The translations under genes were made by a program, and so were the position numbers. From positions 94,270 through 158,269 of the forward strand of contig JABFGG010000009.1 in assembly GCA_013112575.1 (NCBI GenBank): a stretch of DNA of 64,000 nucleotides, read 5' to 3'. Position 1 is the first letter of the stretch. Each line of letters opens with the position of its first letter. The DNA is from Chloroflexota bacterium (lineage in GTDB: Bacteria > Chloroflexota > Anaerolineae > Anaerolineales > UBA11579). The notes beneath the pieces are model-generated. The model saw nothing but the letters and a program-made list of their open reading frames with translations, did not search any database and was not told where the DNA came from. Shown in pieces: positions 1 through 8,759 of the stretch.

Positions 1-1231
1 GTCCACCTGTTGCCGTGCCATTGTAGATGCCTATGGTGGCTGCTTCTAATTCCACCAGGTCAGCGGGTTGGGCGTTGAGGATCACGGGCGCAGTAACTAC
101 CGAAGCGCTGAAGATCTCATCGCGCAGGATACGGATCTCCTGCGTAACCGGTTTGAGGATCGATTGTGTACCATCCGGTGACATGTCCAGGGTGACCTGT
201 TTGGGTGGGGAAATGACGCCGCGGCTGATGTTTGCTAGGTCGATCTGGGTTGCCAATAAGCCCAACTTGATGGCCTCATCAAAGGTCATGTTGGTGCGAA
301 TGCCGGTTTGTAAATCGTTGAAGATGCTCACTGCGTTGGTCAACACGTGCGCCTGTGTGTCCGGGCGCAATAGCTGGTTGCGCATGGCAATGATTACCTG
401 CTGCTGTCTTTGGGCGCGGTCAAAGTCGCCATTCTCGCTATTACGCGCTCGGGCATAGGCCAGCGCATACTCACCATAAAGGTTCTGTACACCAGGTTGC
501 AACTTGATGGGGTTGGGACGGCCAATGATGTCAACCTTGATCTCTGCCGGGATATCTACCTTGACGCCGCCGATCTCATCGATAAAGCGTACAAAGGCAT
601 CAAAATCGACCTGGGCATAATAGTTGATGGTGATGCCCATGAATTCTTCGACTGTGCGTACGGCCAGGCCAGGACCACCGCCGGGTAGTTGGGAGCCTTC
701 GCCGATCTGGTAAGCTGTGTTGATCTTGGCATGTTCAAAGCCGGGGATCTCGACCCACAAGTCACGTGGAATGGATAACATTCCCGCCGTTTTGGTAATG
801 GGGTCCAGAGTCAGCAGGATCATGGTATCGGTACGGGGGGCACCCTGGTCGGCTTCCCAGTCACGCAGGTCAAGCCCCATCACGAGGATGGTAACGCGGC
901 TGGCTCCGTCCCAAGGAGCCAAATCGGTGTCATCCGTTGCCGGGCTGATCTCGCCGCTGGGGAGTTCGCTCTCTGGGACTCCGGCAATCTCGGGCTCTCC
1001 ATTAGAACTAATGGCGACACCCGGCAGATCAAAAGCAGTGACGCTCTTGGTAATGTCGCGGATGGTGACAAAAGCCAGATAAGCGGTGATAGCAAGGGCC
1101 AAAATGAAAGCACCTCCCAAAATACGCATCAGCCAATCGGGCTGGCGGTTGGGGTGGCGGCGGCGCTGGCCGTTGCGACGCTTGTTGCGCACCATTGAGG
1201 AGCGGTCTTGTTGTGGTCTTGGTTGTTGCAT
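1..1231 (-). CDS. LytR-CpsA-Psr (LCP) family protein, C-terminus cut by window edge
   Basis: Reads leftward from an ATG at 1231 and is still open at base 1, giving about 410 residues. LCP enzymes transfer undecaprenyl-linked glycopolymers to peptidoglycan on the outer face of the membrane. The N-terminus is strongly basic and followed by one membrane segment (about residues 34-57). The LCP domain begins near residue 110 (VTILVMGLD) and shows the hallmark RTDTMILLTL, SIPRDLWV, KINTAY and RFIDEIGGV blocks plus the DFDRAQRQQQ arginine block. The last visible residues (IGIYNGTATGG) look like the start of a LytR_C domain, so the protein probably continues. A TATAAT box lies 7 nt before the ATG, suggesting a leaderless message. 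The family call is firm; the exact glycopolymer is unknown. Confidence 0.93.
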   Translation of the reverse strand, partial: MQQPRPQQDRSSMVRNKRRNGQRRRHPNRQPDWLMRILGGAFILALAITAYLAFVTIRDITKSVTAFDLPGVAISSNGEPEIAGVPESELPSGEISPATDDTDLAPWDGASRVTILVMGLDLRDWEADQGAPRTDTMILLTLDPITKTAGMLSIPRDLWVEIPGFEHAKINTAYQIGEGSQLPGGGPGLAVRTVEEFMGITINYYAQVDFDAFVRFIDEIGGVKVDIPAEIKVDIIGRPNPIKLQPGVQNLYGEYALAYARARNSENGDFDRAQRQQQVIIAMRNQLLRPDTQAHVLTNAVSIFNDLQTGIRTNMTFDEAIKLGLLATQIDLANISRGVISPPKQVTLDMSPDGTQSILKPVTQEIRILRDEIFSASVVTAPVILNAQPADLVELEAATIGIYNGTATGG

Positions 1232-1238
1232 AAGCTAG

Positions 1239-1244
1239 ATTATA
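1239..1244 (-). promoter_or_regulatory. -10 box (TATAAT) for LCP gene, leaderless type
   Basis: On the minus strand TATAAT ends 7 nt before the ATG at 1231. With normal spacing, transcription would start at or next to the start codon, and no ribosome binding site is visible. This is one of four similar arrangements in the window. Confidence 0.55.
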
Positions 1245-1362
1245 GGTTTACCCAATTTCATAAGCAAGCGCAGATTATAACCAAATGGTAGTTTGCCGTG
1301 CGGTAAAATGAGGCGATTTTACAGCTTTCTCATTGAATGTAGAGTGCAATTAAGGTGCCATA

Positions 1363-1395
1363 TCAAACGTTCCGTTTGACTCCGGAGTTTGCTCC
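1363..1395. repeat. Two adjacent small hairpins in the LCP/ABC-F intergenic gap
   Basis: The 228-bp gap between the divergent LCP and ABC-F genes holds TCAAACG-TTC-CGTTTGA (1363-1379) and GGAG-TTTG-CTCC (1384-1395). Another copy of the TCAAACG word follows at 1410-1416. This could be an operator or a small dispersed repeat; function is not known. Confidence 0.4.
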
Positions 1396-1459
1396 TAAGT
1401 TCGACGTAGTCAAACGTCAAACTCCACCAATAATTATTGTCATATCGTAATCAATCATC

Positions 1460-3472
1460 ATGTCGCTCATCACAGCCAATAAGCTCAGTAAGTCCTACGA
1501 GCCGGTGGAGATCTTCTCCGGGGTGTCATTTCATGTACCGGAACGGGCACGCATTGCCATCGTGGGGCCCAATGGCATTGGCAAAACCACTTTGCTGCGC
1601 ATTCTGGTAGGCGAGGAAAGTCCTAGCTCGGGTGATTTCCATAAGGCGCGTAGTGCCAGCATTGGCTATTTGCCACAGAATGCCGTGCTGGAGGCTGACC
1701 ATAGCCTTTGGCAGGAGTGCTTGACGGCATTTGAGGGCCTCCTAAAGCAGGAAAGAGAGTTAGGTGAATTGCAGGAAGCTGTCAGCGCAAATCCGGATGA
1801 TCAAGAATTATTGGAAACTTATGGGAAGGCGCAACGTGCATTTGAAACCATAGGTGGTTATTCCTATGAAACTCGCATGCGCCAGGCGCTGGCCGGTTTA
1901 GGTTTTTCTAAAGAAGACTATGAAATGCCTCTGCCGCAGCTTTCCGGCGGACAACGCACCCGCGCCCTATTGGCGCGCCTGTTGCTTTCCGAACCCGATC
2001 TGCTGGTGCTGGATGAGCCTACCAACCACCTGGACATTGCTGCTGTGGAATGGTTGGAGAGCTATTTGCGCGAGATCGATAGTGCTGTGCTGATCGTGTC
2101 GCACGACCGCTATTTCCTTGACCGCGTGGCCAACACGATCTGGGAATTGCGGGCTGCCGGATTGGAAACCTACTCCGGCAATTACAGTAACTATGTGATG
2201 CAGCGCGATATCCGTTGGGCTGACCGGGAAGAGTTCGTCAAAACGGAACGCGCCCGCATGCTGAAGGAAATGGATTACATCCGCAAGAACATCGCCGGGC
2301 AGCGCACCCAGCAGGCCAAGGGCAAACTCAGCCGCCTTAGCCGTGAGATCCGTGCTATTGAGGAGCGTGGCTTTGCCGGTGTGCGCGGCAAAAAATGGAG
2401 CGAGGTGGGCACCTCGGGTCGTCCCATGCGGGTCGAGGAAGCCTACCAACGCCTCAAGGCGCTTCCCGATGGCCTGGACTACAAGCCGCCCAGCTTCAAT
2501 ATCCAGATGCGCAGCAAAGAACGCAGCGGCGAGATCATCTTGCGTGCCGAGGACCTGCAAATCGGTTACCCTGGCAAGCTGCTTTTTGAGGTGGATAAGT
2601 TGAAGTTCATGCGCCAGGAATGTGCGGCTTTGATCGGCCCAAATGGGTCGGGTAAGTCCACCTTTTTGCGTACATTATTGGAAGAGATCGAGCCGTTAGA
2701 TGGGGAACCCCGGCTGGGCGCCAGCCTGGAGATCGGTTATTTTGCGCAGGCCCATGAAGACCTCAACCCTGAGTTGAACCTGATGGAGGAGATCGAGACA
2801 GTTGCCCCGCACATGTTGCCCGGTGAGGTGCGTAGTTATTTGGGTCGCTTCCTTTTCTCTGGTGAAGATCATTTCAAATCAGTCAGTATTCTGTCGGGCG
2901 GGGAACGCGGTAGACTGGCCCTGGCCAAGCTGGCCTTATCCGATGCTAACTTACTCTTACTGGATGAGCCCACTAACCATCTTGACATCCCGGCACAGGA
3001 GGTGCTGCAAAGTGTGCTGGCCGAATTCGAAGGCACCATCCTACTGGTGTCTCACGATCGCTATCTGATCGATGCCCTGGCCACTCAGGTCTGGCGCATC
3101 GACCTTGAGAGCCAAAAGCTTCAGGTCTTTGAGGGTAGTTACAGCGAGTTCAAAACTGCACAGGATGCGGCAGTAGCACCGCGAGAAGCTTCTGCTTCTA
3201 CTCCGTCTGGGAATAGTAAGGCGGTCAAGAAGGCGAAAAGCAATGGCCGCTCTAAAAATGAGCAGCGTCGGTTACAAGCCCATGTCGAGGAATTGGAAGA
3301 GGGCATCGCCAAGATAGAAGCCGAGATGGCAGAAATTGAAAAACAGCTTGCCAGCTCGTCTATTGAGCCGGGTCAAGTGCAAACGCTCAGCGAGCAATAT
3401 GCGGAGTTCGAGAAACAGTTACAGGATAAGTTGGGGCAATGGGAAACTGCCACACAAAAAGCGAGCCAATGA
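1460..3472 (+). CDS. ABC-F family ATP-binding protein (ribosome-associated type)
   Basis: A 670-residue soluble protein with two ABC ATPase domains and no membrane segments, the architecture of ABC-F proteins (EttA/Uup/YdiF/YbiT), which act on the ribosome rather than in transport. Domain 1 has Walker A GPNGIGKTT, signature LSGGQ and Walker B with LDEPTNHLD. Domain 2 has GPNGSGKST, LSGGERGRLALAK and LDEPTNHLD. The two are joined by a charged linker around residues 240-300. The C-terminal ~80 residues are a Lys/Glu-rich coiled coil, as in Uup-like members. The gene stands alone and ends in a strong bidirectional terminator whose loop contains the stop codon. The subfamily (housekeeping or antibiotic resistance) cannot be decided by eye. 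Confidence 0.95.
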   Translation: MSLITANKLSKSYEPVEIFSGVSFHVPERARIAIVGPNGIGKTTLLRILVGEESPSSGDFHKARSASIGYLPQNAVLEADHSLWQECLTAFEGLLKQERELGELQEAVSANPDDQELLETYGKAQRAFETIGGYSYETRMRQALAGLGFSKEDYEMPLPQLSGGQRTRALLARLLLSEPDLLVLDEPTNHLDIAAVEWLESYLREIDSAVLIVSHDRYFLDRVANTIWELRAAGLETYSGNYSNYVMQRDIRWADREEFVKTERARMLKEMDYIRKNIAGQRTQQAKGKLSRLSREIRAIEERGFAGVRGKKWSEVGTSGRPMRVEEAYQRLKALPDGLDYKPPSFNIQMRSKERSGEIILRAEDLQIGYPGKLLFEVDKLKFMRQECAALIGPNGSGKSTFLRTLLEEIEPLDGEPRLGASLEIGYFAQAHEDLNPELNLMEEIETVAPHMLPGEVRSYLGRFLFSGEDHFKSVSILSGGERGRLALAKLALSDANLLLLDEPTNHLDIPAQEVLQSVLAEFEGTILLVSHDRYLIDALATQVWRIDLESQKLQVFEGSYSEFKTAQDAAVAPREASASTPSGNSKAVKKAKSNGRSKNEQRRLQAHVEELEEGIAKIEAEMAEIEKQLASSSIEPGQVQTLSEQYAEFEKQLQDKLGQWETATQKASQ

Positions 3473-3486
3473 CGGCTCGCTTTTTT
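3456..3486. terminator. Bidirectional intrinsic terminator between ABC-F and CPBP genes
   Basis: GCGAGCC (3461-3467) pairs with GGCTCGC (3474-3480). It is flanked by an A-run (3456-3460) and a T-run (3481-3486), so it can work on both strands for the convergent genes. The ABC-F stop codon TGA is in the loop. Confidence 0.88.
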
Positions 3487-3502
3487 CTTTGGTAAATGGA
3501 AA

Positions 3503-4324
3503 TTAGATCAGGCCTAGGACAGCCAGAGCAATCAAGGGAATTGCGAGGCCATTTATGAGGAAGTGAATGACAATGCCGGGCCAGGTGTTCTTGCTGCGTT
3601 GCGCCAGGAAGCTGATCAGCAGTGTCGGAGCTAATAAGGGCAGAATGTCCCACCATTTGAAGGCATGAAAACCCCACCACAGCAAGCCGTGGATGAACCA
3701 GGCGTATTTGCCGAAGGCCAGTTCCTGTCGTGGCAGGATGTACCCTCGCCACCAGAGCTCCTCTCCGATCACGTTGACAAAGATCAATAAACTGTAACTT
3801 ACAAGCGCCAGCCAGTTGCCAATAAGTCCACCAAAGGCAGCCTCATAAATACTGAGCGGGTTGCTGACAAATTGCTCTGCTACCGGTTGAAGGAAGCCGG
3901 GCACATAGTTCGGGATAAGTATGATGCCTTGCTCTAAAAGTGTATTGTTTACCACTGTGAGGATACATATGAAAAGATTGGCTAAGATAAAGAAGCCCAA
4001 TGTTCCTAGCCACAATTTCCAACTCATGCGCTTTAGCCGGAAGCGTTGACTTATGGCTGGCCATGTGAGGAGGTGGCCTTCCAGGCGTAGGGTTACAAAT
4101 GCGGCGATGAGCAATCCAAGCAGCGGAAAACCGACGCCTGCCAGATAGCCATAGAAGGGAGGGATGTCAGCAATGTTAGTGATGGCTGGCATCAGTATGT
4201 GGAAACCCAGGAAGAACAATATAGTGGGGATGCCAAAATAGAGCAGCGAAAGCCGCCACCCCATGGGTTTTAGCTGTACATCTTGTGATGTTGGTTGAGT
4301 TTGTTTCATTGCGATGTCTGTCAT
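3503..4324 (-). CDS. CPBP family intramembrane metalloprotease
   Basis: A 273-residue polytopic membrane protein. It contains the CPBP/Abi (Rce1-like) motifs: EELWWRGYILPR (EExxxR), then HGLLWWGFHAF, then HFLIN near the C-terminus, which supply the glutamate and histidine residues of this glutamyl-type intramembrane peptidase. The chosen ATG at 4324 has AGGAG 7 nt upstream; an in-frame TTG at 4348 lies beyond that ribosome binding site and is rejected. It follows the TetR gene on the same strand with 56 bp between them, and that gap carries an AcrR-like half-degenerate operator, so it is probably part of the regulator's regulon. The substrate is unknown. Confidence 0.88.
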   Translation of the reverse strand: MTDIAMKQTQPTSQDVQLKPMGWRLSLLYFGIPTILFFLGFHILMPAITNIADIPPFYGYLAGVGFPLLGLLIAAFVTLRLEGHLLTWPAISQRFRLKRMSWKLWLGTLGFFILANLFICILTVVNNTLLEQGIILIPNYVPGFLQPVAEQFVSNPLSIYEAAFGGLIGNWLALVSYSLLIFVNVIGEELWWRGYILPRQELAFGKYAWFIHGLLWWGFHAFKWWDILPLLAPTLLISFLAQRSKNTWPGIVIHFLINGLAIPLIALAVLGLI

Positions 4325-4343
4325 TGTTGTACTCCTTTGATTA

Positions 4344-4363
4344 TACAAACGTTAGTGTATGTA
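4344..4363. promoter_or_regulatory. Second AcrR/TetR-type operator, upstream of CPBP gene
   Basis: TACAAACGTTAGTGTATGTA lies 19 bp before the CPBP start. It matches the palindrome in front of the TetR gene (5022-5041) at 15 of 20 positions, including the GTGTATGTA arm, and resembles the E. coli AcrR operator style TACATAC...GTATGTA. Binding is inferred. Confidence 0.6.
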
Positions 4364-4380
4364 AATTGGGTAAAATTTTA

Positions 4381-5004
4381 TTATTTGTTTGCTTTGTCTT
4401 GAATGCCGCGCACGAAAATCCGAGCGGCTTCTTGTGAACTACTCTGGATGGGGAAACTTTCACCAATGGTTACGAATAGGTAAGTCAAGCCATTCTGGAG
4501 GGCGATAAAAGCGTGTGTAGTGGCCATAGGGTCAAGGTCTGGGCGTATTTCTCCAGATTCAATCGCATTGGCAAAGAAGCCTGCATAAACTTCCAGACTT
4601 TGCACGTTCATTTCAACACGCTGTGCTCGCCAGGGTTCAAGTTCTGCGATGCGCGGTAAGCGGAAATTGACCAGTTCAGTGAAGGCCCGCAATTGTGGAT
4701 TAGTTGCAAAATGCTCCAGTGGCCGCAGCATCACGCGCTCGCAGATCTCTAAAAATGTTCCGCCCTCCTGAATGGCCTGCATCGTGATCTGGTCGTATTG
4801 CCCGGCATAGGTTTCCACCAACCGGCTGAAGAGATCAACTTTATTCTCGAAATGCCAGTAAATGGCCCCGCGGGTGACGCCAGCATGCTCTGCGATCTGG
4901 TTCAAAGTTGTGCCGGCATAGCCTTGTTCACTGAAAAGGGTGAGGGCAGCTTCAATGATGGTTTTGCGGGTTGCGGCAGCTTCTTCTTTTGTGCGGCGTG
5001 GCAT
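4381..5004 (-). CDS. TetR/AcrR family transcriptional regulator
   Basis: A 207-residue repressor. The N-terminal helix-turn-helix spans about residues 10-57 (TRKTIIEAALTLF, GTTLNQIAEHAGVTRGAIYWHF), close to AcrR/TtgR-type regulators of multidrug efflux. The C-terminal ligand domain also resembles the AcrR type (LEHFATNPQLRAFTELV). The gene lies between the MFS exporter and the CPBP protease, all on the minus strand. A perfect 15-bp inverted repeat sits 9 bp before its ATG, so autoregulation is likely. The ligand cannot be deduced. Confidence 0.93.
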   Translation of the reverse strand: MPRRTKEEAAATRKTIIEAALTLFSEQGYAGTTLNQIAEHAGVTRGAIYWHFENKVDLFSRLVETYAGQYDQITMQAIQEGGTFLEICERVMLRPLEHFATNPQLRAFTELVNFRLPRIAELEPWRAQRVEMNVQSLEVYAGFFANAIESGEIRPDLDPMATTHAFIALQNGLTYLFVTIGESFPIQSSSQEAARIFVRGIQDKANK

Positions 5005-5013
5005 ATCTGGCTC

Positions 5014-5049
5014 CAGTATTATACATACTAATGTGTATGTATAATACTG
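5014..5049. promoter_or_regulatory. Perfect palindromic operator in front of TetR gene
   Basis: Two 15-bp arms, CAGTATTATACATAC (5014-5028) and its exact reverse complement (5035-5049), are separated by 6 bp. The core TACATACTAATGTGTATGTA strongly resembles AcrR-type operators. It also contains promoter-like TATAAT sequences, so repressor binding would block the tetR promoter. Confidence 0.8.
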
Positions 5050-5068
5050 TCAAGACCATTTTTTTGAC

Positions 5069-6322
5069 CTAATCTCCGTTTGCCCCCGCTGCGATAGGTT
5101 CGTCACCGTTGTACTGCAATAAGCTGGGCCAGCGGCGCGCCACCCAGCCCACTCCTGCAATGCAGGCGATGCCCCCGGTGATGACCGCAACTGGTGCACC
5201 AAAGAATTGGGCCACCAGACCGGCCTCCAGTTCCCCTAATTGTGGCCCCCCCATAAAAAATATCTGGTTGATGCTGGTCATGCGCCCGCGCAGGTTGTCC
5301 GGGGTTTGTAGCTGGCGGATGGTGTTGCGAATGATGGTGCTGACAGTATCACCTGCGCCGACGAACATTAAAGCAATAAAAGCAAGGGTGTAATTGGTGG
5401 ATAAGCCAAAGCCAATGGTTGCCAGACCGTATAGAACCACCGAAGCTAAAAGGATCGGCCCCTGCCGGCGCATTTCACCCATCTGGGAAACGATAGCGGC
5501 AGATAGTGCCGCTCCAATGAAGGCAGCTGAGGAGAGCAATCCGTAGCCCAATTCCCCCACATTCAGGATATCAACGGCGTAGATGGGCAGCAGGGCAAAG
5601 GCTGAGGAGAAAAAGGTAGCGATAAAATCCAGCAGCATAGTTGCCATGATCAAGGGCTGCCGCCGGATGAAGCGTACTCCATCGGCAATGGCCTGGAAAT
5701 CGATACGCCCCCCACCGGCATCGCGCTGTTGTTCAACCGGACCGATACCGATCAAGGCCCAGAATATGGCTATATAAGATATGGCATTAAATAGATAAGC
5801 ATAAGCCTGACCCAGGAAGGGGCTGGCCAGGACCAGGCCACTGAGTGCCGGGCCAACAATGTTGCCGGTGGTGAAAGCGATGGATTGCATGCTAAAGGCA
5901 TTGGGCAGGTCTTTAGCGGGCACCAGGTTGGGGGTCAGTGATTGGCGGGCGGGCAGATCAAAGGAAAAGGCAATGCCTTCAATAACGGTCAGTACATACA
6001 AATGCCAGAGTTGGATCTGGCCGGAAAGTGTCAGCAAGCCCAGGACCACGGCGTTTATGGTTTGTACACTCTGGGTGACGAACAGGATCTTGCGGCGGTC
6101 GAAGACGTCTGCCACCGCCCCGCCGATCAGTGAAAAGATGATGATGGGTACCACGCGGGATAACCCTACCAGTCCCAGCGCGATGGGTTGGTCTGTGAGT
6201 GTGCGAATGTGCCACAGCAAAGCCCAGAACTGCATGCGCGAACCTGCCACGGAAATCGTCAGACCGATCCACAAAAGGCGGAAGCGACGATGCAGCAAGG
6301 CAGGGGGAATGTGAAGTCTCAT
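5069..6322 (-). CDS. MFS transporter (DHA3/enterobactin-exporter-like)
   Basis: A 417-residue membrane protein with about twelve hydrophobic segments. The MFS signature after helix 2 is GGAVADVFDRRKIL, and the overall pattern (start RRFRLLWIGLTISVAGSRMQ, LPARQSLTPNLVP, LRGRMTSINQIFFMGGPQLGELEAGL) matches MFS_3/DHA3 exporters such as EntS-like proteins. It lies upstream of the TetR gene with 64 bp between them, so the regulator may sense its substrate, though no operator is seen in front of this gene itself. It probably exports a small molecule; the substrate is unknown. Confidence 0.92.
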   Translation of the reverse strand: MRLHIPPALLHRRFRLLWIGLTISVAGSRMQFWALLWHIRTLTDQPIALGLVGLSRVVPIIIFSLIGGAVADVFDRRKILFVTQSVQTINAVVLGLLTLSGQIQLWHLYVLTVIEGIAFSFDLPARQSLTPNLVPAKDLPNAFSMQSIAFTTGNIVGPALSGLVLASPFLGQAYAYLFNAISYIAIFWALIGIGPVEQQRDAGGGRIDFQAIADGVRFIRRQPLIMATMLLDFIATFFSSAFALLPIYAVDILNVGELGYGLLSSAAFIGAALSAAIVSQMGEMRRQGPILLASVVLYGLATIGFGLSTNYTLAFIALMFVGAGDTVSTIIRNTIRQLQTPDNLRGRMTSINQIFFMGGPQLGELEAGLVAQFFGAPVAVITGGIACIAGVGWVARRWPSLLQYNGDEPIAAGANGD

Positions 6323-6373
6323 TTACCTTTAGTGCTTAGAGAAGCTGTAGCGATCTATCTCGCGTGGCGTTGC

Positions 6374-7201
6374 TTAGGTTCCCCAATCACGCGGATACAA
6401 AAAGTCGTAGCCAATCGTGCGGTTGCTGACCTTGGCGATAGGGGGCATGACGCGCTTGAAGTGGTTGCGCATCATACGCCTGACTACCCCCTGCACAAAA
6501 TCCTCCCCGAAGCCAGCTTCCACACATTCCTGCGGCGTGTAGCGCTGGTCAACGATCAGATAAAGCAAATTGTCGGCTTCTTCGTAGGTATAGCCTAGCT
6601 CGTCCTCATCCGTCTGGCCCGCCCATAGATCGGCGGAGGGAGCTTTGTTAACGATCTCATCGGGCACGCCCAGGGCATGGGAAAGCTGGCGCACCTGGGT
6701 TTTATATAGGTCACCAATCGGATTGATGGCGCAGGCCGCATCACCATACAAGGTGCTATAGCCTAAGAGTATCTCGGTCTTGTTGCCCGTCCCTACTACC
6801 AAACCATTAAAAGCTTCCGATTGGTCATAAAGGATGATCATGCGCTGGCGTGCCATCACATTGCCCTTGCGCATATTGTCCATGTCCGGCATTTTCTCAA
6901 AAAGTGGCTCGACCATCTCTGTAATCTCCACTGTCAGGCTTTGCACCCCAAGCTGCTCAATGACCAGTTGGGCGTGGTCCAGGGAACCCTGGGATGAGCT
7001 TTTATAGGGCATGCGCACGGCCAGCACGTTTTCGGGGCCGAGGGCCTCGGCTGCTAAGAAGCAACTCAAAGCGGAATCAATACCCCCAGACAGGCCCAGC
7101 ACAGCCTTGCTAAAATCAGCGCGCCCTAATTCTTTGCGGATGAAGCCGGCTAAAACTTTTGTCGCCAGTTCGGGGTTGAGGTTCAGGTCAATGGTATTCA
7201 T
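6374..7201 (-). CDS. nadE: NAD+ synthetase, ammonia-ligase domain protein
   Basis: A 275-residue protein that adenylates nicotinic acid adenine dinucleotide and amidates it to NAD+. It has the PP-loop LGLSGGIDSAL (P-loop SGGIDS), VGTGNKTEILLGYSTLYGD, and the NKAPSADLWAGQTDEDELG block typical of NadE. The start codon overlaps the stop of the upstream nitrilase gene (TGATG), indicating translational coupling. In fused bacterial NadE enzymes the glutaminase is an N-terminal nitrilase domain; here the two activities are on separate but adjacent genes, so the neighbour probably supplies ammonia. Confidence 0.95.
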   Translation of the reverse strand: MNTIDLNLNPELATKVLAGFIRKELGRADFSKAVLGLSGGIDSALSCFLAAEALGPENVLAVRMPYKSSSQGSLDHAQLVIEQLGVQSLTVEITEMVEPLFEKMPDMDNMRKGNVMARQRMIILYDQSEAFNGLVVGTGNKTEILLGYSTLYGDAACAINPIGDLYKTQVRQLSHALGVPDEIVNKAPSADLWAGQTDEDELGYTYEEADNLLYLIVDQRYTPQECVEAGFGEDFVQGVVRRMMRNHFKRVMPPIAKVSNRTIGYDFLYPRDWGT

Positions 7202-8067
7202 CAGAAAGCCCTGCCGCGTTCTGCCAGGATGCGGTTCATCTCACGTGTTACCAACCCGGTTCTTTCGTCACGCAGCAAGGGCAAGCGAGCGCGGGTGCGA
7301 TGTAGTTGGTTGAGATCCAGTTCTGTGATGGTCAGGGCTTCCTCATGATAAGGACCCTGGGCCAAAAGCTCCCCATTGGGATCGTGGATCGTGGCGCCAC
7401 CCCAGAAGTTAAAGCCGTCTTCGTAACCCACCCGGTTGCAATTGGCCACAAATGAAGTGTACAGGCTCGCATAAGCCTGGGTGATATGTTCCACCCAACG
7501 TGCTGATTCCAGTTCTTCATGGCTGTTCAAGCCCCGCCCCGGGGAAACAGAGATGAATAATAGCAACTCGGCACCATCCAGCCACAATAGGTAAGGCGGT
7601 GAGGCGTGCCAGAAGTCCTCACAGACTAACAGGCCAATACGGCCGTGTGGCGTATCGAAAGCGCGTATTTGGTCACCCCAGGCAAAAAAACGCCCTTCAT
7701 CAAATAAGCCATAGGTCGGCAAGTAGACTTTGTTATGCACGTGCAGCACTTTACCTTTTGAGAGGTAAGCGGCAGAGTTAAAAAAACGATGGCGATCATC
7801 CTCGTTGACAAAACCCACCACGATGTCGATGTCTTCGCTGGCTTCCAACAATTGCTTGAAGTGGGGGTCATCTTGAGTGGGTCGTGTAACCACACTGGGC
7901 ACCATATCTTGAAGCAGGTAGCCTGTGAGTGAAAGTTCTGGGAAGACGATCAGGTTGGCATTTTTATCCCTGGCTTGGTTGATATAGTCCAGGTGTTTTT
8001 CCAGGTTGGCTTCAAGCACGCCGAGCTTGGTTTCGATCTGTGCCAGGGCAAGGGTTAGTTTTTTCAT
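7201..8067 (-). CDS. Nitrilase-superfamily protein, probable glutaminase partner of NadE
   Basis: A 288-residue carbon-nitrogen hydrolase. The Glu-Lys-Cys triad is visible: IVFPELSLTGY (Glu), HNKVYLPTYGLFDEGRFF (Lys) and GLLVCEDFWH (Cys). The sequence pattern (LALAQIETKLGVLEANLEKH) matches the glutamine amidotransferase domain of glutamine-dependent NAD synthetases. I start it at ATG 8067 (MKKLTLALAQ) because an upstream in-frame ATG at 8184 adds 39 residues with no family resemblance. It is coupled to nadE by a TGATG overlap. The alternative, an independent amidase, is less likely given this coupling. Confidence 0.85.
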   Translation of the reverse strand: MKKLTLALAQIETKLGVLEANLEKHLDYINQARDKNANLIVFPELSLTGYLLQDMVPSVVTRPTQDDPHFKQLLEASEDIDIVVGFVNEDDRHRFFNSAAYLSKGKVLHVHNKVYLPTYGLFDEGRFFAWGDQIRAFDTPHGRIGLLVCEDFWHASPPYLLWLDGAELLLFISVSPGRGLNSHEELESARWVEHITQAYASLYTSFVANCNRVGYEDGFNFWGGATIHDPNGELLAQGPYHEEALTITELDLNQLHRTRARLPLLRDERTGLVTREMNRILAERGRAF

Positions 8068-8357
8068 TGCGGGCTTAGTTGCACTTTCGATAGAAGGGAA
8101 TGGAATGTGAATAAGGCGAGAGTGAGTAGGATAGTCTTCACAGCGGGATATTACCATGCAGCACGTTTTGTATGTGGGATTCATAACGAAGGCTTGTCAA
8201 AATGTACGTGAAATTTGTGGGGCATCATTGGTATGGTGCTAGTCTTCCAACCCTTGTTTTCCTGTGTAGACATGTAGATGACTATTTTGGTTGCTCTTGT
8301 CCTAATAAAAGCATGTCATTTGCCTCATGTCGGGCTATATGAACAGGTGTAAACTAT

Positions 8358-8375
8358 TTGTGAAATATATTACAA
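8358..8375. promoter_or_regulatory. Rex-like or Crp/Fnr-like box before hypA
   Basis: TTGTGAAATATATTACAA ends 12 bp before the hypA ATG. It matches the Rex consensus TTGTGAA-N4-TTCACAA at 12 of 14 positions and the Crp-type TGTGA-N6-TCACA at 9 of 10. A related site precedes the hox operon at 14342-14359. Its closeness to the start codon favours repression. Confidence 0.5.
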
Positions 8376-8387
8376 ACTTGGTGAACA

Positions 8388-8759
8388 ATGCACGAGCTTG
8401 CGATTGCCAGACATCTTCTGGAACTAACTCTGGAGCACGCTGAGGAAAACAAGGCCACCCGCATTGACCAGATCAACATCGTCATCGGCCAGCTTTCCTC
8501 CTTTGTCGACGAGTCCATCCAGTTCTATTGGGATATGTTGAGCGACGATACGCTGGCTAGGGGGGCTACATTGAACTTTTCGTATGTCCCTATGGAATTG
8601 ACTTGCAAGCACTGCCAGCATAGCTTCTCTCCTGAAGAGTTGGCTCACATCTGCCCACAGTGCGAAAGCCTTGCTTTAGAAGTAACAGCAGGGGATCAGT
8701 GTTATTTGGAATCAATTGATATAGACACACCTGAATCGGTTGGAATGGAAAAAGTATGA
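8388..8759 (+). CDS. hypA: Hydrogenase nickel-insertion protein HypA
   Basis: A 123-residue protein with the obligatory N-terminal MHE motif that binds nickel, followed by the HypA zinc-binding domain with two CxxC pairs (CKHC at about 73-76 and CPQC near 90-93). HypA works with HypB to deliver nickel to the [NiFe] hydrogenase large subunit in the cytoplasm. It is the first gene of a hypABFCDE operon and overlaps hypB by 4 bp (ATGA). The redox-type palindrome immediately upstream suggests control of the whole operon. Confidence 0.96.
   Translation: MHELAIARHLLELTLEHAEENKATRIDQINIVIGQLSSFVDESIQFYWDMLSDDTLARGATLNFSYVPMELTCKHCQHSFSPEELAHICPQCESLALEVTAGDQCYLESIDIDTPESVGMEKV

Noticed and set aside
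1967..2560. 197-codon ORF antisense to the ABC-F gene
   Set aside because: It lies wholly inside the well-supported ABC-F gene and its codons follow that gene's third-position bias; the protein is low-complexity Ala/His-rich and matches nothing.
5859..6314. 151-codon ORF opposite the MFS gene
   Set aside because: Antisense shadow of the transporter; no start signal or family match.
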